A stretch of DNA of 64,000 bases. It comes from Laburnicola sp. R22_1 (Eukaryota; Ascomycota; Dothideomycetes; Pleosporales; Didymosphaeriaceae). The notes under the pieces are model-generated. The model saw nothing but the letters and a program-made list of their open reading frames with translations, was not told where the DNA came from and ran no database searches. The stretch spans positions 1 to 64,000 of the forward strand of contig JACONQ010000025.1 of NCBI GenBank assembly GCA_014281115.1. Direction: 5' to 3'. The translations under genes were made by a program, and so were the position numbers. Below, piece after piece: positions 59,464 through 64,000 of the stretch; within the stretch, counting starts at the first letter, position 1; every line of letters begins with the position of its first letter.

Positions 59464-59954
59464 ATGCCTCAACCACACAATAAACTACTAGCGTTAAAAG
59501 AAGCGCGTATACAGCTTGCGATCTAGGCTATTAAATAAGACGCAACACTCTCTTAGCGACGCGCTGCAGCCCTCTATAACGTCTCTTAAAGTACACTTAG
59601 CAACTAACGCGCTAGAAAGACGTTTAGACGCAACTGCGCACCTAACAAAATAAGACTTACTATAAGAGAGGAGCAGGTGATTGTGCAGCATATACTCGAC
59701 CTAGACACGCGACAATTTCCGCCCCAGCTTGATGCCATAAAAGATATGGCCAATTCTTTACTAGCTGCACGCCACTACAAGCTAGTTGGCCAGAGGTGGC
59801 CTTATGACTTTGTTAAGCGCCAGCCAAAGCTTCAAGTTAAGTTTAATCAAAAGTACGACTACAAGAGAGCCCTCTAGGAGGATCCTAAGGTGATACAAGG
59901 CTAGTTCCAGCTTATAGAGAATATAAAGGCCAAGTATAGTATCCTAGATAAGGA
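59464..59954 (+). pseudogene. pogo transposase, N-terminal part
   Basis: Frame from ATG 59464 with TAA/TAG stops through the helix-turn-helix region to L-D-K-D-T, just before the first catalytic block. A 66-codon open stretch (59677-59877) includes Q-R-W-P-Y-D-F-V-K-R. The matching C-terminal piece with the zinc knuckle (C-G-R-C-G-K-P-G-H-N) is at 61513-61650. Confidence 0.75.
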
Positions 59955-61413
59955 CACCTCTAAACTTTGCTAGGTAAGTAAAATACGGCGCCGCTATGCT
60001 AATTATTAGGTTTATTAAGTAGGAGAGGCTTGCCACGTTAACGGCGCCTCTTCTCATTGATAAAAGCTTGCTCAAGCCTATTGTATTAGTGTTAAAGGAT
60101 CCTGTATTTGATCTCAAGCTTGTAATAACTTTGCGACAGCTGTTTACGCTCCTCAGCGTGGTCCTCCGCAACAATGTCCTTCAGTATTTGCCATACTTTA
60201 CGCCAATCAGAATTAGAGAGGTTTGACGAGCTACTCCGACTTGAGGGAGGGCTCTCGTGCTCTGCGATAAACTTCTTGAGTATAGTGTTTAGGTTATAAG
60301 GTGACAACCTAGTACACTTAAAAGCTTTGAGTATTATTGTTTCTTAAAAGGCCCTTTGCCAGGAGGCGTTGAAGAGTCGATAAAAGTCGCGTTTGGTGAT
60401 TGCTAAGAGGCCCTGGCAGTTGTACATAAACTCTAAGAGCTCTCTTGTATACGCCGTACTCAGAGGCTTGAACATCGCCACATCAAGAGGCTGGAGAGTG
60501 TGGGTAGCGTGTGGCGGGAAGGTTGTAAGGAGTATTTTGTTATTGTCGCAGTACGTGATAAATTGCATGGTAATATGAGACCCATGCCCATCAAGTATGA
60601 GTAGTCGGTACTCCCTACGAGCTTTCTCCTTAGTCTCGCGATCAAATACTTGTTTAAGCCACGCCAAACCAATCTCATTATTGGTCCACCCACTTAATAA
60701 GCTCGCAAAAAGGCCTTGTGGTGTTGCGAATCAAAATCTTGAAGCCATAAGTCTTGTATATTGCCCGTAGTAGCTTAATAAATTAAGGCTGGCGTTAGCG
60801 AGGTGCCGTCGGCGCAAATACAGGCAATTGTTGTTACCCACTCTCTATTACTGTCCTAGAGCATTTGCTTGTAAGGGCCCTGCTCATACAGCTACCGCGA
60901 GAACACTCTTTTCATCTTAGTAAGCACTCCAATAAAGAACCCTTTTTCATCCATATTGTACATATGGCGACTGTCGATATCGTACTGGGTTATTTTGTCG
61001 CCTAAAAGCTTAAAGTATAAGGCGTATTTAGTAGCAGAATCAGCGCAGTAGCGACAGGCGTTGATACCAGTAGTCCATCGCAATATAAGCTCAATATTGT
61101 TGCGGGCAATAAAGCGCTCAACCCAGTTTTTGCCTGGCTCTTTTCTAGCTATTTCTGTTGCGAAATTTCGGATCATTTGCTTTGTAGGAGGCAGGCCTCT
61201 CTTATTAAGCTTATATATGTAGTTTACAAGCTCTTTTTCTTGTGTGGTGTTAAGAAATTTCTGCTCATTTGCCCTCTCTATGTGGCTTTTATTGATCCCG
61301 CGCGCGCGCCGCGATAAAGTTGATCGCTCAACGCCAAATAATTTGGCAATTTTGGTGTAATTAGGCTTTTCGCCTGCTGGCAAGCTTTCGATTGCTGCCA
61401 GCGCGGCCTCCAT
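59955..61413 (-). pseudogene. pogo-like transposase, nearly intact but frameshifted
   Basis: From ATG 61413: I-A-K-L-F-G-V-E-R-S-T-L-S-R-R (Psq-type helix-turn-helix), N-W-V-E-R-F (Tc5-type DNA-binding), Y-N-M-D-E-K-G-F-F-I-G (first Asp, 60960), C-A-D-G (60815), L-L-I-L-D-G-H-G-S-H (second Asp intact, 60590), and L-Q-P-L-D-V-A-M-F-K-P-L (60480). A coiled region at 60300-60090 precedes a basic tail. Lesions are a stop after codon 173 (60892), a few TAG/TAA, and a one-base loss near 60711. It lacks the zinc knuckle of the ACGT family. Of all pogo copies here it shows the least RIP. Confidence 0.8.
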
Positions 61414-61511
61414 AGCGTCAATATTGGTGGAGTTATGAGCGTTGATAAACTACGTGGATTTTTTCAAAACCGTGCATTTGGTGGGGTCGTGCATTTGGTG
61501 ATTAGTCATGG
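59955..61511 (-). mobile_element. Nested pogo-like element, one end deleted
   Basis: The right end is clear: ccatgactaatcaccaaatg in reverse complement starts at 61511, followed by TA and then host transposon sequence, matching a TA insertion. The other end is absent: the element stops inside its own transposase C-terminus at 59955. The host element lacks about 1 kb at the same join, so one deletion removed both. Confidence 0.8.
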
Positions 61512-61771
61512 TAGGCAAAAGGCGAAGAAGAGGGTGCGCGCTAATAGAGGCGAATCTGCTTAATAGTGCTGTGGACGCTGCGGCAAGCCCGGGCATAACA
61601 AAACAACCTGTAGGCAGCCTGTAGAAGTAGATTCTGAATAGATTGGCCTATTTGGACTATCGAAAATAGTTCGTGTTGACTCTGTACTATCGTGAATAGT
61701 ACAGAACTTGGTGGGGTCTTGGCAAAGTGATCGACTCGATGGAATGATCGACTCGAGTGCAAAGTACGTTA

Positions 61772-64000
61772 GTAGCTATAGTTAAAAAGAAGGTTAAGAC
61801 TATTAGGTAAGAAAATTAAAGTAAGAAAATAAGAAAAAAGTAAAAGAGTATAAAAAATAAGTTATATACTCTAACCAGATATAAAGTTTTATTTAGTTAT
61901 AGTAGGTAAGGTGTGTATATAAATACTACTTTTAGACTAGTAATAAGTAGTAGTATCTTTTAAGAAAAGTATAACTATATTACTACTAGTAAGAAATTCT
62001 AAGAATAGATTAGGTACTTATACAGAGTAATTAAAGAGTAAATACTTTATAGGTGTAGAATAAACAATATAGTATTATAAGAAAAAAGTTAAAGTTATAG
62101 TAGTAAAAAATAATATATTTAAGTACTAATAAGTTATCTAAAGCCTAAGTAGCCTTTGCTTATAAAAGAACTTTTATAACTTTTTCTAGTAAGCTATAAA
62201 CTAAAATTACTACTTTTTTTTTACTTTTTTTATACTTATTATAGAACCTATAAGCCTAAGTAACTTTAGCCTAAACTTAAGAATTTTATAATAGCCTTTA
62301 AAAGAAGTTCTACTTTAGAGAATACTATAACTTATAAAACGCTTAAGTCTAGACTTTATTTTCTATATTAGCATTATAGAAAAAAGAACTAGTAGGCTAA
62401 TAGTTAAAGCGTACTTAAGGTCTTTATTAGACTTTTTTTAAAAAAATATACATTATAGTTATATAATAAAAAAGGCCTAAAAGTAATATTATAACTATTT
62501 AAAAAGCTAATAGGCCTAGTTTTAACGTAGTATAGTAAGTTAGTATTATAAATTAGTTAGAAGTATAAGTATATATAGTAGTAAAACTTATATAAAAAAA
62601 TTAGAAAGAAGCTAAATAAATAGTATTTAAGAGCAAAGTAAAAGAATGTAGGATTAGAGAGTTAGTGGTTAACTAGGGTAAGAATTTAAAATTATTACTA
62701 ATAGTAAAGCTCTTAAATATAGATATTACTTCTAGAAAGCTAAATATTATTTAAATCTAAATATTAAGGTTTATAACGCGTGCTTAATATATAAAAAAGA
62801 ATTAAGAAGTAAAACATAAAGGGCTATTTTAATAGTTAGTTTAAAAGATATTTAGGAGGAGGTAAGTCTATAAAGAAAAGTATAGTATAGTATACTTATT
62901 ATAAATATAGTAGACTATATATGTGTGGCGTTAATTAATCTACCTAGGAGTAGGACGATAAAGCCTTTTATCTTAAATAATATAATAAAAAAGCAGAGCC
63001 CCTGCTTAGTAATTAAAAACAGCGTAAAAAGGAAATTATAAAAAAAGCGCATTTAAACTAGTAAACGAGCTTAGCGGTCTTGGCGTGAAACTATATATAT
63101 ACTACTTAATAGCAGTTTTATATTATTATTAATAAACTAGAAACACTAATACTACGCTAGTAGATACTTATTATAAAATAAATTATTATTATCTATAATA
63201 TGAAAATAGGTAAAGTTAAAATATTTTTAAGTAGTAGTAGTAAATAAGCTTACTAGGTATATAGAATAAGGGCCTTTATTATTTAATAATTTAAACTATT
63301 TGACCTAGTAGTATATAACTTACTTATCCTTAGTATTATATTACTACGCTTTCTAACTATAGTAAAGAAAATAAAAAGTTAAGATGTTAATTATAAGTTT
63401 AGTAATATTATAATTTAACTAAAGTGCAAAAGTATTATAATTATTTACTTAGTGTTATAGGCTATAAAGTAAGTTATTATTATTACTAATACTTTCTCTA
63501 AAGGCTATAATATTAAAGCTAATATACGCATTTAAAAAAGGAATTATTATTTAAAAGTTAGTCTAAGAGAGTAATAGAGTGTAAGAGACTTATATAAAGA
63601 TAAAAAGGTAATAAATGCGCTAATAAAGGGCTTTTTAGGCACTAGTAAAAGGTTAAAATTACTAAAGCCTATACTATTATTGTTCTAATAAAAAGGCTTA
63701 CTATTACTACTACTACTACTACTACTACTACTATTAAAACTAAGGTAGCTAGATATATAGGCGCCTAGGGTATAGTTAATCTAAAGATAAAAAGGCATAA
63801 TAAAGTAGGCTAAGTAAAGGCTTCAGAGTAGTTTAGGGTTTAAAAAATAAAAAGCTAAGTTATAGAAAAATTATAAGAGTAGAAAGAGTAAGTAGAATAG
63901 GTAGGTTAGTAATAAAAATAGGTATGTATTTATAGGCTATTATTTAAAATTATATAAAGCTAAGTAATTAGTAAAGGCTATTATTAAAAATAGGCCTAAC
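61772..64000. other. AT-rich RIPed DNA with one R2 copy
   Basis: No named coding frame. Around 62640-62880 broken frames look protein-like without a recognisable motif. A short (ACT)n run lies at 63700-63731. Confidence 0.45.
62931..63090 (-). repeat. R2 repeat, copy 12
   Basis: Minus orientation: gtggcgttaattaatctacc, agagcccctgcttagtaatt, cgcatttaaactagtaaacg, agcttagcggtcttggcg. Confidence 0.7.

Larger units (their letters stand above)
59374..61769 (+). mobile_element. pogo/Fot1-like element (ACGT family) carrying a nested element
   Basis: Both TIRs are intact (acgtactttgcactcgagtc at the left, its complement at the right) with TA at 59372-59373 and 61770-61771. Only about 580 bp of its left part and 258 bp of its right part remain. 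The middle is replaced by 59955-61511, part of another pogo element. It lies 15 bp from the 57491 element, tail to tail. Confidence 0.85.

Overview
The window looks like filamentous ascomycete (Pezizomycotina) DNA, probably Dothideomycete-like, but the species cannot be named from sequence alone. It has two compartments. Positions 1 to about 10,000 have balanced base composition, eukaryotic genes with short GT..AG introns, and some repeat debris. From about 10,000 to 64,000 the DNA is an AT-rich isochore built almost entirely of nested, mutated transposons. Nearly every premature stop I read in the old coding frames is TAA or TAG (from CAA/CAG), very rarely TGA. That is the expected mark of repeat-induced point mutation (RIP, CpA to TpA).

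Gene compartment. At 905-3072 lies an AT-rich element bounded by inverted repeats, with a broken coding fragment at its left end. At 3304-4923 is a beta-lactamase-fold serine hydrolase whose N-terminal frame carries a stop codon. At 7532-8718 (minus) is a four-exon CmcJ/NvfI-type oxygenase-family gene, which I reconstructed from splice signals. At 9039-9982 (minus) is an ankyrin-repeat gene cut off at its 5' end by a copy of the same inverted repeat, exactly where the AT-rich compartment begins.

Transposon compartment, left to right: a cluster of a short foldback repeat (called R2 here, 12 copies in the window); a RIPed pogo/Fot1-like element (12200-14069) inside a 1.2 kb repeat of unknown nature (R1); a non-autonomous Tc1-like element (16905-17910); a second pogo-type family (20015-21856); a 471 bp TAAAAA microsatellite; a chromodomain Gypsy element (22880-29842); a second Gypsy element spread over about 29,850-46,010 and broken by R1, by a Copia element and by another pogo element; a small palindrome-rich MITE (46041-46491); a Tc1/mariner element (50232-52345); then three pogo elements in a row (55504-61769), the last holding a further pogo element in a deleted, rearranged state.

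The outstanding object is the Copia element at 32877-40395. It is 7,519 bp with 288 bp LTRs that look identical, a TATAG target duplication and one intact 1,683-codon gag-pol frame. It sits un-RIPed inside mutated DNA. All along it, in LTRs, leader, coding sequence and 3' region alike, the hexamer family CGYRCG (mostly CGTACG and CGCACG) recurs about every 80 bp, roughly 90 times against about 7 expected by chance. It also carries an AT-hook-like motif just after the integrase core and about 1.36 kb of GC-normal sequence with an unassigned frame downstream of pol. My leading hypothesis for something undescribed is that the dispersed motif is a binding or anti-silencing signal read at the DNA (or RNA) level. 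That is inference and needs testing.
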